Source: Endozoicomonas montiporae CL-33
Lineage (GTDB): Bacteria; Pseudomonadota; Gammaproteobacteria; Pseudomonadales; Endozoicomonadaceae
Assembly (NCBI RefSeq): GCF_001583435.1
Contig: NZ_CP013251.1
Coordinates: forward strand, 311,501-375,500
Reading direction: 5' to 3'
Length of the DNA: 64,000 bases
Positions 39,573 through 49,617 of this stretch are shown in pieces (position 1 is the stretch's first letter; the number at the start of each line of letters is the position of its first letter). Position numbers and translations under genes: made by a program. The notes below the pieces were generated by a model. That model saw only the letters and a program-made list of their open reading frames with translations. It had not been told where the DNA came from and made no database searches.

Positions 39573-41296
39573 GTGCCTGTCCGAAAACCCACAAACACTT
39601 GAAAACAGCAGCCTGTAGCCCCATATAGTACTCGAAGATTTTCCAAAACAGGCTGTTTCCACATTTATGCGCCAAACCATCAACCCACAAATGCAGTTGG
39701 GCGAAGTTGATATCTCCGCCATCACGTTTAATCCCAAGTCCAGAGACGACATTCCCCGTCTGCTTCGGGGGCTGCAACATATCTGGATAACACCTGATCT
39801 GCGACACAGGGTTTTTCAGGTGCTTGAGAACATGATTCCTGCCAGTCGGCACAACGGTCGTCCCGGTATGGACCTCTGGAACATTCTGGTTTTCGGCACT
39901 CTGCGCCTTGTCACTAATTGTGACTATGACCGCTTGCAAGAGTTGGCTAATGAACATGGGACATTACGGAAAATGCTCGGTCACGGCCCATATTGTACCC
40001 ATTCCTACCACATACAAACATTGCAGGATAACATCAGCCTCTTCACACCGGAGATACTGGATCAGATTAACCAGGTCACGGTGGATGCAGGTCACCAGCT
40101 GGTTAAAAAAAAGATGAGCCGCTACATGGCCGTGCCGATTCCTTCGTAGTCAAAACCGATGTCCATTTCCCCACGGATATCAGCCTTCTGAGCGACGCTT
40201 GCCGTAAAAGCATTGAGTTTGCATACGCTCTCTCCAATCAGTACCAGCTTCCGGGCTGGCGTCAGAGCAAATATCTTAAAGACCAGCATCGCAAACGCTA
40301 CAACAAGGCTCGAAACCTGAAGCATTCCAGCGCAACCTGTGAACTGAAACAACAGCAGCGGCAGCACGACATTGAAATGGCTCACCTTGAGTACATAAAG
40401 TACAGCCTTTCAATTGTCCGCAAAGCTGAAACGACCTTGTCCTTGCTGTTGAAAAAAACAACCGGATGAGCCAAGGCTGGAAAACCTCAAATACCACATA
40501 GCCCACAGCCGTCACCAGATAAACCTGATTTACCGACGGGTGATAGAACATGAGCAGATTCCCCATAATGAGAAGGTGTTCTCAATCTTTGAGCCTCATA
40601 CAGAATGGATCAGCAAAGGCAAAGCCGGAACTCCGGTTGAACTGGGGTTACGGGTCTGCGTGTTGCAGGATCAGTTCGGTTTTACTTTGCATCATCAGGT
40701 CATGCAAAAACAAACAGACGACCAGGTTACAGTACCTATGGCCGAGGCTGCCAAAAAGCGGTTCCCGACATTAAGCCAGGTGAGCTACGACAAAGGCTTC
40801 TGGAGTCCGGGCAATCTTGAAAAGCTGGAAGTTCTTCTGGAGCATTCAGTTCTTCCCAAGAAAGGCAGGCTGTCAGCCAATGACAAAAAACGGGAATGCC
40901 ACCCGGAATTTATCCGGGCAAGAAGGAAGCACTCAGCCGTTGAATCCGATATCAACGCACTGGAAGCGAATGGTCTCGACAAATGCCCGGATAAAGGGAT
41001 AGAAGGCTTTGAGCGGTATGTCGCACTGGCTGTTGTCGCCAGCAACCTGAAGCGGTTGGGTAAAATTCTGCTGACCAGAGATCGTCAGTAGCCTTTCAGT
41101 CAGGCTCCCGTCAGTTTACTTTTGATCATGCCAAGCATGAGAGATTACTGTGCTCGTAGATAGTCGAATCAGGTTGTATTTTGAGCAGCGCAGTACAAAA
41201 AACATCCTTTGTTCGTCTGGTAACTGAAATCCAGCCGTTATCAACTTCTGTCGGCCAGGAACGACTGCCATTTTTCAGAGGTTTTCTGACAGGCAC
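39573..41296 (+). mobile_element. ISNCY-type element inserted in IS1380
   Basis: The 17-bp ends GTGCCTGTCCGAAAACC (39573-39589) and the inverted GGTTTTCTGACAGGCAC (41280-41296) match but for one base. They are flanked by the 6-bp duplication TAGTTT (39567-39572 and 41297-41302). Length 1724 bp. Confidence 0.9.
39667..41091 (+). pseudogene. ISNCY-family transposase with two frameshifts
   Basis: It begins MRQTINPQMQLGEVDISAIT with SRDDIPRLLRGLQHIW, typical of a known ISNCY group. A frameshift occurs in the 8-A run near 40110, after which RADSFVVKTDVHFPTDISLL (catalytic Asp region) follows in another frame. A second lies near 40455-40475, before YHIAHSRHQINLIYRRVIEH and HTEWISKGKAGTPVELGL to ILLTRDRQ. 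It is inactive although its ends are intact. Confidence 0.85.
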
Positions 41297-42264
41297 TAGT
41301 TTTAATTCTGACTCCTTGCCTTCCCAATATCTGTTGTAGCGAACCCATCCCCCGCTACAGTGCGCATGGTATATGGACTTTTTGACGTTGGCTGTCTTCT
41401 TTACTTTGAATAGATAACCACAATTTGCTTGTTCGAGTTCTGACATCACTCTGTCACTGCCCCAGTCACAATCACCTCGAACAAATTCAGGCCAACACTC
41501 TTTTGGTAGACGGTTTAATAGATTTATTAAACCGGGCAATGAATGCTTACTGTTTCCTTTATCACCGGGCTGAACTTCAACATCAAGAACCAGCTTTAAA
41601 TTAGCCATCATGTAAGAATGATAAGTATGTGAAGGACGCCCTTTCTTATGAGGGTTATAACCTGTTTCTGCTCCTTCCTGACTTCCGTAAATGGTTTTTA
41701 TCGTAACGTCGACATCTAATATCCATGGTAACTTTAATAAGGGTTCATAGCATTCCTGCAAATGATGCTGCATCCATTCAACACCTTCTTTCTCATCTAT
41801 TTTGAGTAAACCCCGACGAGCAGAATCATCACTGACTACCTTTGTCATACCCAGTAATTTGGGATTCACTCCATCCCCGGTTAACGTTCCAATATGAGCA
41901 TAACGTTTGTGACCTGAGAGTATTGAGAGAAAAAGGGAACCTATTACATTAACTTTTTCAGGTGCGTTATTGCTTTTGTAAGTTAAAGGGCAATCTTCAA
42001 CCCATGGTTCAAATCTACAACCTGTTTTTAAAAACTGAATAAAAAAGGGTAACTGCCCCATTGGTGTGACTGATGCGCCAGGTTCCCACTCAACATGGAT
42101 TTTTCCCTCAAACGTGTCCACTTCAAGAGAGGTCGTTGAGCACTTTTTGCTGAGTTCTTTAAGTTCACCTTTTGGGTGAACAGATTTTGGTGGAAAAATC
42201 ATCTGTATCCCTCTTCGCAGATGGGGTTACAGTTTAGTCGGGATTCTCAAGTGATGAATTTAGG

Positions 42265-42517
42265 TTAAAGATTGATTGATAAAATTCCCTGTCGGCTGGT
42301 TCGATTTATATAAATAAAAATCAATGCCGGGCTGAATGGCAATAGAGTATTCAGACAGCCCTTTCAGAGAAAGTGAAGGCTGGCTGGATAAACCGGATGT
42401 TTTCCTGCCTTCCAGTGCCAGGATATCGTAGTGACCTGATAACTTCTTTTTGTTTGCCCGTCTGTTTGGCTCGTTGCTGTCTCCACAGGGATGAATAACT
42501 ATGGAGTCGCCCGGTGA
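42265..42517 (-). pseudogene. Possible gene remnant cut by the IS1380 insertion
   Basis: About 83 codons are open on the minus strand with amino-acid-like composition (VIHPCGDSNEPNRRANKKKL, SGHYDILALEGRK, YSIAIQPGIDFYLYKSNQ). It has no start codon and ends at the IS1380 boundary. The GHYD motif is vaguely like the C-terminal His region of OTU-type proteases, but this is too short to assign. The rest of 42265-42588 shows no gene. Confidence 0.3.
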
Positions 42518-42588
42518 TTAGAAAGATTTAGCGGCAGACGGAGGGAGCATGAACCCGCCCTTTTCAGACAGGTTCATGGAGCTGTGGG

Positions 42589-42918
42589 TTATTCGTCTTC
42601 CAGTACGTGATTTGCAAGGTCCAGTACCACATGGCGAATGTGATAATCGTCCAGTTCATAAAGCATCTGCTTGCCCTTGCGGGACGATTTCAGAATGCGG
42701 GCTTCCCGCAGTCCTCGCAGATGGTGGCTGGTGAGGGGCTGAGACATGCCTGCAATTTCAGACAGGCAGCATACAGGTTGCGGACCATCAAGGCAGGCCA
42801 TGACGAGTCGTAACCGTCCTTCATCGCCCAGCAGGCGAAACAGTGAAGCGAGTCGGGTCAGACGCTCATCAGATAAGCTGGGGATTTCTGTACAACATGT
42901 CTGCTGGGAGTCAGTCAT
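42589..42918 (-). CDS. ArsR/SmtB-family metal-responsive repressor
   Basis: The 109-residue winged-helix protein has the recognition helix SQPLTSHHLRGLREARIL. Metal sites are visible: DDYHIRHVVLDLANHVLEDE gives Asp91, His93, His104 and Glu107 with exactly the SmtB/CzrA alpha-5 zinc-site spacing, and VCCL (Cys50/51) plus N-terminal Cys8/9 could form a CadC/ZiaR-type alpha-3N site. A Zn/Cd-type sensor is likely. No efflux or chelator gene is next to it, so it is orphaned in the IS-rich region. Confidence 0.85.
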   Translation of the reverse strand: MTDSQQTCCTEIPSLSDERLTRLASLFRLLGDEGRLRLVMACLDGPQPVCCLSEIAGMSQPLTSHHLRGLREARILKSSRKGKQMLYELDDYHIRHVVLDLANHVLEDE

Positions 42919-43144
42919 AGGTTACATTTTCTAGGTTTTACTGATTTCAGGGCTCGCTATGGAGTCTAACCTCTTCAATCGAATAGAAAAAGTCTGTATT
43001 CATTCGGTTTGAAGAGTCGTTGAAATTAGTTCATTTTACTGCCGCTTGAAAGAAAACTTACTCTGTACTCAAATAGCCTATTGATCTTAGTGCATATCTT
43101 ATTGGCTGCGGTCGATGATTAAACCATCTTTTTTAGGTGAAGGT

Positions 43145-43528
43145 TCAGAGCAGTTGATAGTGCTCTCGGTAGATGAATTCCCCAATAACCTTATCGTGGA
43201 TTTCTTCTGATCGAGAGAAGCAAATCGTTCTGCGCGCCAGCCTTTTCAAGCGTGTCCTGAAGTTGAGATTTTGCCGTTCAATGCGTTGTGTAAAGAGTTT
43301 CCCAACAATGTGCTGATTTCCTGATATGTACTTTTTGTACGACTTCCAGTTGTCTGTACAAATGAACTCAAAAGAGTATGGTTCCAGCAGTTTGAGCAAC
43401 TTCTTCAACGTGGCATCCGTTCGCCGACCAAAGGCATGTGCAATTATGCGTTTAAACCTTGGTTCCCAAGCGTACCAGAGCCACCGCTGGTTTTTCTTAC
43501 TGCCTACAAATGACCACTGCTCATCCAT
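43145..43528 (-). CDS. insB: IS1 transposase catalytic part (InsB')
   Basis: MDEQWSFVGSKKNQRWLWYA, FICTDNWKSYKKY and FTQRIERQNLNFRTRLKRLA show the IS1 DDE core. It is produced as an InsAB' fusion: a -1 slip near TTAAAAG at the insA end leads into FKRLSPPQVTGLPFQNARV and then MDEQW. The frame looks intact. Confidence 0.88.
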   Translation of the reverse strand: MDEQWSFVGSKKNQRWLWYAWEPRFKRIIAHAFGRRTDATLKKLLKLLEPYSFEFICTDNWKSYKKYISGNQHIVGKLFTQRIERQNLNFRTRLKRLARRTICFSRSEEIHDKVIGEFIYREHYQLL

Positions 43529-43572
43529 TTCGCAGATCAGTTTAACCCTGGCATTTTGAAAGGGAAGCCCAG

Positions 43573-43848
43573 TTACCTGAGGCGGCGATAGTCTTTTAAA
43601 TGTGCGATGACAGTAGTTCGACTAATTTTGAGCACACGCTCTATGTCTCTGACACCAGAGCCATTAATAGTCAGCTGAACGATCTGTTCATGGGTGTTTG
43701 GCTGGTTAGCGTTGTAGAGATAATCCAGTTGAAAGCGCTTGTTGCACATGCGGCAGAGAAACCGTTGGAGGCCTGATTTAGCTTTACCGTTCCTAACAAC
43801 ATCTTCAGATTGGTTACAGTGAATACAAACTACTTTTACGACAGCCAT
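43573..43848 (-). CDS. insA: IS1 InsA regulator/DNA-binding protein
   Basis: 91 residues, exactly the usual InsA length, starting MAVVKVVCIHCNQSEDVVRN. Zinc-finger Cys pairs are CIHC and CRMC, and a helix-turn-helix is GVRDIERVLKISRTTVIAHL. The ATG at 43848 is chosen over an in-frame ATG 15 bp upstream. Confidence 0.9.
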   Translation of the reverse strand: MAVVKVVCIHCNQSEDVVRNGKAKSGLQRFLCRMCNKRFQLDYLYNANQPNTHEQIVQLTINGSGVRDIERVLKISRTTVIAHLKDYRRLR

Positions 43849-44012
43849 GGAGCAACAGAACAAAAGTGCCGAAGATTACCATTTTTGAGGATGAAGTTCA
43901 GCTATCAACTGCTCTGAACCTTCACTCTTTTTTAAAGATCAGCTGGTCAGGTATTCACCATAAAATTCACAGAATTTTCTTATTTGTCCGGTAGATAGCG
44001 ATGATTAGACTA

Positions 44013-45333
44013 GTGCTGGAAAGCTCTAATATACATACACCTCATGTTGTGTTCTGATCTGCATCCATTTTTCGCCCCCCAGCTTTGTCAGAAGCAGCAC
44101 GGATGCAGTCAAAACACACCCAGAAAATCGTCTTGTCAGACCAGCAGCGTAAAGACCTTGAGCTCATAGTCCGCAGACGCAAAAGTAGTCAGTCACTTGT
44201 GCTCAGAGCCAAAATCATACTGGCTGGTGCAGAAGGTAAAAGCCTGCTCGGAACAGCTAAAAAATTAAAATGTACCAGAGAAACGGTTACCCGCTGGCGC
44301 AAGCACTGGGTCGAACGACCTGGTGACCAATCCACCCTGGAAAAGCTGAAAGAAGCCCAAAGGCCGGGCACTCCGCCCAAGTTTACCGCTGAACAGATTT
44401 GCCAGATTATTGCCCTGTCTTGCGACAAGCCAGAAGACCATGGCTACCCCTTCAGCCATTGGTCAGAAAGCTTATTAGCCATGGTGGCAGTAGACAAAAA
44501 AATTGTCTCATCCATCTCGCAGAGACAGGTGGGGCGTTTTTTAAAATCAGGCCGACATTCGTCCAGACAAGGTCAAAGGCTGGGTTGATACTCCGAAAGA
44601 TGAAGCGTTTGAAATCCGCTGCGCCGATATATGTGACACCTATCAGAAAGCCGTTAAGCGTGCAGAGCAAGGCATCAATACCTTTTCCTTTGATGAAAAA
44701 ACAGGCATGCAAGCTCTGGAGCCCGTGAAACCAAACAAACTGGTTAAACCGGGTCACATAGAAAAGCGTGAGTTTGAGTATACTCGTCATGGAACGCAAG
44801 CTTTGCTGGCCGGTATGGATGTGGCTACAGGAAAGATAATTCCTCTTATTAGAGATACTCGAACAGAGCAGGATTTTGCTGACTGGCTGGATCTTGTTCT
44901 GGCCAGTGACCCAAAGGCAGCAGGTTGGCATTTGGTCATGGATCAGCTCAATACACACATGTCAGAAGCGGCTGTCATGAAGGTTGCAGCTATCGAAAAC
45001 ACACCAGCTAATGAGCTTGGCGTCAAAGGTAAATCCGGTATTTTGAAAAATATGGAAACTCGGGCGGCTTACCTCAGTGACCCATCCCATAAAGTAGTAT
45101 TTCATTACACGCCAAAGCACGCATCATGGCTGAATCAAATTGAAATCTGGTTTTCCATTTTGGTGAGACGGTTTTTGAAAAGAGGCATATTTACATCAAC
45201 TGAAGACCTGAAAACCAGACTTCATGGTTTTGTAGATTTCTTCAATGAGCGGATGGCCAAGCCTTTTAAGTGGACTTATCGGGCTCGGCCTCTGCAAGCA
45301 TAAGAGTGTATGGATATTAGAGCTTTCCAGCAC
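44013..45333 (+). mobile_element. IS630-family element
   Basis: GTGCTGGAAAGCTCTAATAT at 44013 and its inverted copy ending at 45333 are flanked by TA on both sides (44011-44012 and 45334-45335), the IS630/mariner target. Length 1321 bp. It is a different member from the relic at 24.8 kb. Confidence 0.9.
44103..45303 (+). pseudogene. IS630-family transposase in two frames
   Basis: The first part MQSKHTQKIVLSDQQRKDLE has helix-turn-helix LLGTAKKLKCTRETVTRW. The frame changes at CGTTTTTTAAAATCAGGCC near 44545, after which ADIRPDKVKGWVDTPKDEAF, FSFDEKTGMQALEP (Asp), HLVMDQLNTHMSEA (Asp) and HYTPKHASWLNQIEIWF (Glu) follow to 45303. TTTTTTAAAA could be a programmed slippage site, as in some IS630 members, or a one-base insertion could have killed it. 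The perfect ends favour possible activity. Confidence 0.75.
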
Positions 45334-45407
45334 TAGTGGGCTATTCACATTCGTTTTTTTAATATGTTATTGTACTGATGTATATCTCACCAAAATTGAC
45401 CATCTGA

Positions 45408-46715
45408 TCAGATATTATCCGGAAAAGAATCAATCACCCTTTCAACAAAAGCATTTGATTCCAAACAGCATGACACATATTTATTATTGTTCAGTGAAAT
45501 GAGGCTGTTTTTGTCCTGGTTATGACAATTGTCCGGGCAATGGGCAAAAGCGTACCAGTGTTTGAGAATATGTCTGATCGATGCTTGGCTGAATTCAGTT
45601 GAAGCAACCCCGGTCAGGTTGGTGCCCCCAAGAACAACCGTCATAGTGTGCGAATTGAATCGCATATGGAATGTCATGCCGGGTGTATAAAATGAATGGT
45701 GATCTGAAGAGATATTTTTTACAAAGCTCAGAGACTTCAGAGGGATGGTCGCGACAATGAGATCACCTCTTACCGGAGTGGTTTCAGAAACCCCAAAGAT
45801 AGATCCCATCCCTGTGCCAGACGCGTTCACAATGGTTTGTCCTGGAGAAAGATGTTTCTGCAGGCTTTCAGGTGAATGTATCACTTCCTGTAAGAAAGAT
45901 ACCCTGCGGCTGTCAGAAAGCTCTTTGATGAACTGTTGCTGAATGCTGACTGGGTCGATCATCAGAGTATTGTGTATTTCGATGATTGAATGAGCAGTTC
46001 GTTTAAATGGCTGATCATTTATCGTAAATCCGGTCAGTGGTTGTTCATGAATCTCGATCGGATAAAGCTCATAACCTAAGAGCTGATTGATCGCCATAGC
46101 ATCATATCGGTAACTTTTGACTTTACGAGGATCGACAGGAAGCAAAGAAATCCGGCTGCCTTTTCTGATCATTGCCGAATAAGACGGATTTTTTCCCAGA
46201 GCTTCCCAGCCATGCTGGGAGTTTTCAATGATGCTCCGTGTTTGTCTGGAATGCAGTTTGGTTCCGAATTTGACCGGCATAATGTAGCCACCACCCACAC
46301 AACTTGGATAATAATTTTCTTTGCTCACCGGGCTGAATGCTTCCGGCAGGCTCCCGGAACCGGGTGGGTAAAACGCAGACAGCATGGTCAGCTGCTGATA
46401 ACCTGCCTGAATCAGGGCTCTGGCAATCGACAGTCCGACAATGCCTGCGCCAATAACCAGAACATTGCCGCGTTTGTCCAGATGATTTCGGTCAAAATCA
46501 CGAATCACCTGATCTGCAACCCCTTGCGACAGACTGATACCGGCACCGCCATAACCATAAGCGTGATAAGTTGGGTAGGAATGGCCATTGAGAAACAACC
46601 GGTCTCCAAAACCGGTGAACGGGGAATCTGCAGTAGGTCTGCTTCCTGCGAACCAGTTAATGCTACCGTGTTTAATGGCCAGGTCGATCAGTTCGGTAAG
46701 CCTTGGTATTTCCAT
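45408..46715 (-). CDS. FAD-dependent DAO-type oxidoreductase with permuted-looking order
   Basis: The 435-residue protein has an FAD Rossmann motif VLVIGAGIVGLSIARAL at 85-101, unusually far in. Before it, residues 22-72 read FAGSRPTAD ... YHAYGYGGAGISLSQGVAD, which in D-amino-acid oxidase-type enzymes (GLRP..., NYGHGGxGxTxxWG) is the C-terminal end holding the substrate Arg. The protein ends soon after MTVVLGGTNLTGVAS, before where that block would normally come. It thus looks circularly permuted, or a fusion remnant of two DAO modules. The frame is open about 20 codons before the ATG. Substrate probably a D- or N-substituted amino acid. It stands alone. Confidence 0.65.
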   Translation of the reverse strand: MEIPRLTELIDLAIKHGSINWFAGSRPTADSPFTGFGDRLFLNGHSYPTYHAYGYGGAGISLSQGVADQVIRDFDRNHLDKRGNVLVIGAGIVGLSIARALIQAGYQQLTMLSAFYPPGSGSLPEAFSPVSKENYYPSCVGGGYIMPVKFGTKLHSRQTRSIIENSQHGWEALGKNPSYSAMIRKGSRISLLPVDPRKVKSYRYDAMAINQLLGYELYPIEIHEQPLTGFTINDQPFKRTAHSIIEIHNTLMIDPVSIQQQFIKELSDSRRVSFLQEVIHSPESLQKHLSPGQTIVNASGTGMGSIFGVSETTPVRGDLIVATIPLKSLSFVKNISSDHHSFYTPGMTFHMRFNSHTMTVVLGGTNLTGVASTEFSQASIRHILKHWYAFAHCPDNCHNQDKNSLISLNNNKYVSCCLESNAFVERVIDSFPDNI

Positions 46716-46847
46716 CCTGTCAGGCTCAATGGTCGGTATCCCTTGGCAGGATTCCGTATGGCTAGTAATAGTAAGTACAGGTGAAATTTAAACAGGAAAG
46801 TAAGAGAAAAAACAGGCAGCTTATTATTCTTATTGTATCGCTGCACG

Positions 46848-47033
46848 ATGACTGGGAGGAAATTATTATTTTTATTGGGACTTTTATTGTTTTTGTTACC
46901 TATAGCTATACAAGCAGCATGCCAGTTTCCAGCCGTTACAATAAAACACAAGAGATACGTACTTTCCACTAATGCGTTTGATCTATACTGGGCAAAAAAT
47001 GATCTGACAATTGTTACGTCACGACACAGATAG
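46848..47033 (+). CDS. Possible small secreted protein
   Basis: 61 codons from an ATG at 46848 begin MTGRKLLFLLGLLLFLLPIA then IQA, a clear signal peptide. The mature part of about 38 residues (ACQFPAVTIKHKRYVLSTNA ...) has no recognised family. It is preceded by no strong ribosome site, and a low-complexity TTATT tract encodes the Leu/Phe core, so chance is possible. It lies divergent from the DAO gene. Confidence 0.35.
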   Translation: MTGRKLLFLLGLLLFLLPIAIQAACQFPAVTIKHKRYVLSTNAFDLYWAKNDLTIVTSRHR

Positions 47034-47290
47034 TGTAACTTTGGATCACAGGTGTTACGTCGTTGAAACATTATGAGTACATAGTCGTTTAGTGAGGGCG
47101 GTGCTCCTGAACGTCTGACCCTTTTAGCCAGTGATGAAAACTTTAATAAACCGTTTATATCCTGCTTTACTCAAGGCGATGCGGTGCATTCACGCATGGC
47201 ATTGCGGCATGTCCTGTCTGTTTTATGATCACCGCTACCCCTAGTATTTACACACAATCTCTTTTCTGAACACGAGTGAGCAATTTCGAA

Positions 47291-48976
47291 ATGAGCCGAG
47301 CTGAATCCCACAGTATCCATACAGGTTTATCCGGACGGATGCTGTTAGAAAACCCACTGCTGAACAAAGGTACAGCCTTCACTCTGGAGGAGCGAAGCGA
47401 GCTGGATCTGCATGGTCTTCTGCCGCCTCGTGTTGAAACACTGGAAGAACAGTGTCGCCGTGCTTACAAATCGTTCTCTATTAAGCCTACTCCGATTCTG
47501 AAGCACATTTACCTGCGCTCCCTGCAGGACACTAACGAAACCCTGTTCTATGCTCTGGTACAAAGACATCTCGAAGAAATGTTGCCAATTATTTACACCC
47601 CGGTAGTGGGTCAGGCATGTCAGCGTTTCAGTGATTTGTATCGTCGTCCGCGTGGCCTTTATATTTCCTATCCGGAACGTGCCCGTATGGATGCCATGCT
47701 GGCAAACTTCAAACGTAATATTGAAGTCATTGTGGTGACCGACGGTGAACGTATTCTGGGTCTGGGTGACCAGGGTGTCGGTGGCATGGGTATCTGTATT
47801 GGTAAACTGTCGCTTTACAGTGCGGTGGGTGGCATTACACCAAACCAGACACTGCCCATCATGCTCGACTGTGGTACTAACAATCAGAAATTGCTCGAAG
47901 ACCCTAACTATCTGGGTTGGAGACACGAGCGCATTGACGACGAGCAGTACTACGAGTTTGTAGAAAGTTTTATCAAAGCCCTGAAGCGTCGCTGGCCGAA
48001 TGCCCTGCTGCAGTTTGAAGACTTTGCTATCAACCACGCGACACCATTGCTGGAAAAATACCGCGACGAGCTGTGCAGCTTTAACGATGATATTCAGGGA
48101 ACAGCCGGTGTTACGGCGGCCACACTGCTGGCCGCAGCCAAGGCTGCAGACAAATCCATTGAGGACATGAAAATTGCATTCCTCGGTGCAGGTTCTGCCG
48201 GTTGTGGTATTGCTGAACAGATCATTCGCCTGATGATGGCAAAAGGACTATCTGAAGAAGAAGCCCGCCAGCGCATTTACATGGTGGATCGCTTCGGTCT
48301 GGTACACGATGAAATGTCCGATCTGCGTGCTTTCCAGCAGAAACTGGCGCAGAAACACGACGATATTCAGCCATGGATGACAGATGGCTCTGTTTCTCTG
48401 GTCGATGTTGTTAAACACGCCAAACCCGATGCCATTATCGGTGTGTCCGGTCAGCCGGGTCTGTTCACTCAGGAAATCATCGAACAGATGTCCGAGAATC
48501 ACGAGCAGCCCATCGTCTTCCCGCTGTCCAACCCGATCAGTCAGGTAGAAGCCATTCCGGAAGACATTATCAAATGGAGTAAAGGTAAGGCTCTGATCGC
48601 AACGGGCAGTCCGTTTGATCCGGTAAGCTATGAAGGACGCAGTTACCCGATTGCCCAATGCAACAATATCTACATTTTCCCGGGTCTGGGTCTGGGCGCA
48701 CTGGCTAGCGGCGCACGTCGTATTTCTGATGGCATGCTGGATGCAGCGGTTCAGACTCTGGCGTTGTCTTCTCCGGCTCTAATCAACCGTGAATCCCCAC
48801 TACTGCCGACTCTGGACAGTATTCAGCGTGTGACTAACGACATTGCTCTGGCAGTGGCTTTGCAGGCACAGAAAGAAGAACTGGCTCCGGAGACTGAACT
48901 GACGGAAATCGAGCAGCGTATTCGTGAAAAACGCTGGAGCCCGGAATATAGACGTATTCGTATGTCTTACTGCTGA
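47291..48976 (+). CDS. maeA: NAD-dependent malic enzyme
   Basis: It decarboxylates malate to pyruvate with NAD reduction. At 561 residues it fits the large malic enzymes. Motifs are [111 protein letters not shown] and [18 protein letters not shown] at 47276 could also start it; the ATG at 47291 is chosen because GAGTGAG lies about 10 nt upstream. Monocistronic. Confidence 0.93.
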   Translation: MSRAESHSIHTGLSGRMLLENPLLNKGTAFTLEERSELDLHGLLPPRVETLEEQCRRAYKSFSIKPTPILKHIYLRSLQDTNETLFYALVQRHLEEMLPIIYTPVVGQACQRFSDLYRRPRGLYISYPERARMDAMLANFKRNIEVIVVTDGERILGLGDQGVGGMGICIGKLSLYSAVGGITPNQTLPIMLDCGTNNQKLLEDPNYLGWRHERIDDEQYYEFVESFIKALKRRWPNALLQFEDFAINHATPLLEKYRDELCSFNDDIQGTAGVTAATLLAAAKAADKSIEDMKIAFLGAGSAGCGIAEQIIRLMMAKGLSEEEARQRIYMVDRFGLVHDEMSDLRAFQQKLAQKHDDIQPWMTDGSVSLVDVVKHAKPDAIIGVSGQPGLFTQEIIEQMSENHEQPIVFPLSNPISQVEAIPEDIIKWSKGKALIATGSPFDPVSYEGRSYPIAQCNNIYIFPGLGLGALASGARRISDGMLDAAVQTLALSSPALINRESPLLPTLDSIQRVTNDIALAVALQAQKEELAPETELTEIEQRIREKRWSPEYRRIRMSYC

Positions 48977-49617
48977 TAAAGGCGTGAAACCGGGTCAGCG
49001 GTTTTGTTGACCTGGTTCATTCATCAGAAATCAGAGAGAATTAAAAAGAAAGAGTGTCAAAAAGAAAGTAAGTGGATTGGTTTTCAGATGGTTGCGACCA
49101 ATAGCTTATTGGCTTCCCTGTTTTCGGCTAACTCGCGCTGCTTTAGCAGTCTACTCAGTTTTTCCGACGTTCCACACTGTATGCGCAGTCACTAAATCAG
49201 TTTGTTAAAACTGAAGGTAAACCTGCAAACCAATCCACTTAACACCAGCCTTTTATTATTTTTATTATTGGCTGATCCATTACCTTATTATTATTTTTAT
49301 TGCGGTAATGTTTGCTTTCAGTCGTGTATATACAAGCGGTGTGCCAATTGTTTCTAATTCGACCTAAATAACTGATTTTAATAACTAAATTATTTTCCCT
49401 GACCGACGACTGAAGTCTGGTAATAGTCTCTTTTCGTTACGCGCTAAACGGAATCTGTAACCCTTTGGTTTTTACGTAACACTGACATTCGGCACGTAAC
49501 AGGTTCTTGAACCTATCGTCCACAGCTCTCACAATGAATCGTTTGAAGCTTTAAAACAGCTATTCTCAACCCAATAATAATTAAAACGATGTTTATCAAG
49601 GCTTGGGAGTCATACTG
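48977..49617. other. Gene-free intergenic region with a MITE-like segment
   Basis: No convincing gene. A 14-bp perfect inverted repeat (AAGTGGATTGGTTT at 49070-49083 and 49227-49240) bounds a 171-bp segment that could be a MITE or IS relic. Further on, CATTACC/GGTAATG (49278-49284 and 49304-49310) frames a TTATT-rich tract. The stretch resembles in composition the region 46800-46960 on the other side of maeA. Confidence 0.4.

Larger units (their letters stand above)
38922..42202 (-). pseudogene. IS1380-family transposase, interrupted
   Basis: The N-terminal part (42202 to 41297, 302 codons) includes GDGVNPKLLGMTKVVSDDSA, PWILDVDVTIKTIYG (Asp), FVRGDCDWGSDRVM (Asp) and ends WEGKESELKL. The C-terminal part (39566 to 38922) resumes GGWEKSRRIIIVRRRL and has HYRDRADCENNFDEIKNHWG (Glu). 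Joining them through one AAACTA copy restores one frame of 516 residues, so only the ISNCY insertion breaks it. Confidence 0.88.
38841..42264 (-). mobile_element. IS1380-family element split by an ISNCY-type element
   Basis: The inverted ends CCTAAATTCA..TTGAG at 38841 and its complement ending TGAATTTAGG at 42264 are flanked by the 5-bp duplication TTAAA (38836-38840 and 42265-42269). Without the inner insertion the element would be about 1.7 kb. Confidence 0.85.
43136..43925 (-). mobile_element. IS1-family element
   Basis: The inverted ends GTGAAGGTTCAGAGCAGTTG at 43137 and the complement ending 43925 match over 24 bp. The 9-bp duplication TCTTTTTTA (43127-43135 and 43926-43934) is the size expected of IS1. 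Length 790 bp. Confidence 0.92.

Noticed and set aside
46820-49340. Direct repeat pair flanking maeA (TTATTATTTTTATTG tracts)
   Set aside because: Shared bases are mostly low-complexity A/T with a short similar TATACAAGC stretch; not enough to claim a repeat or mobile unit.
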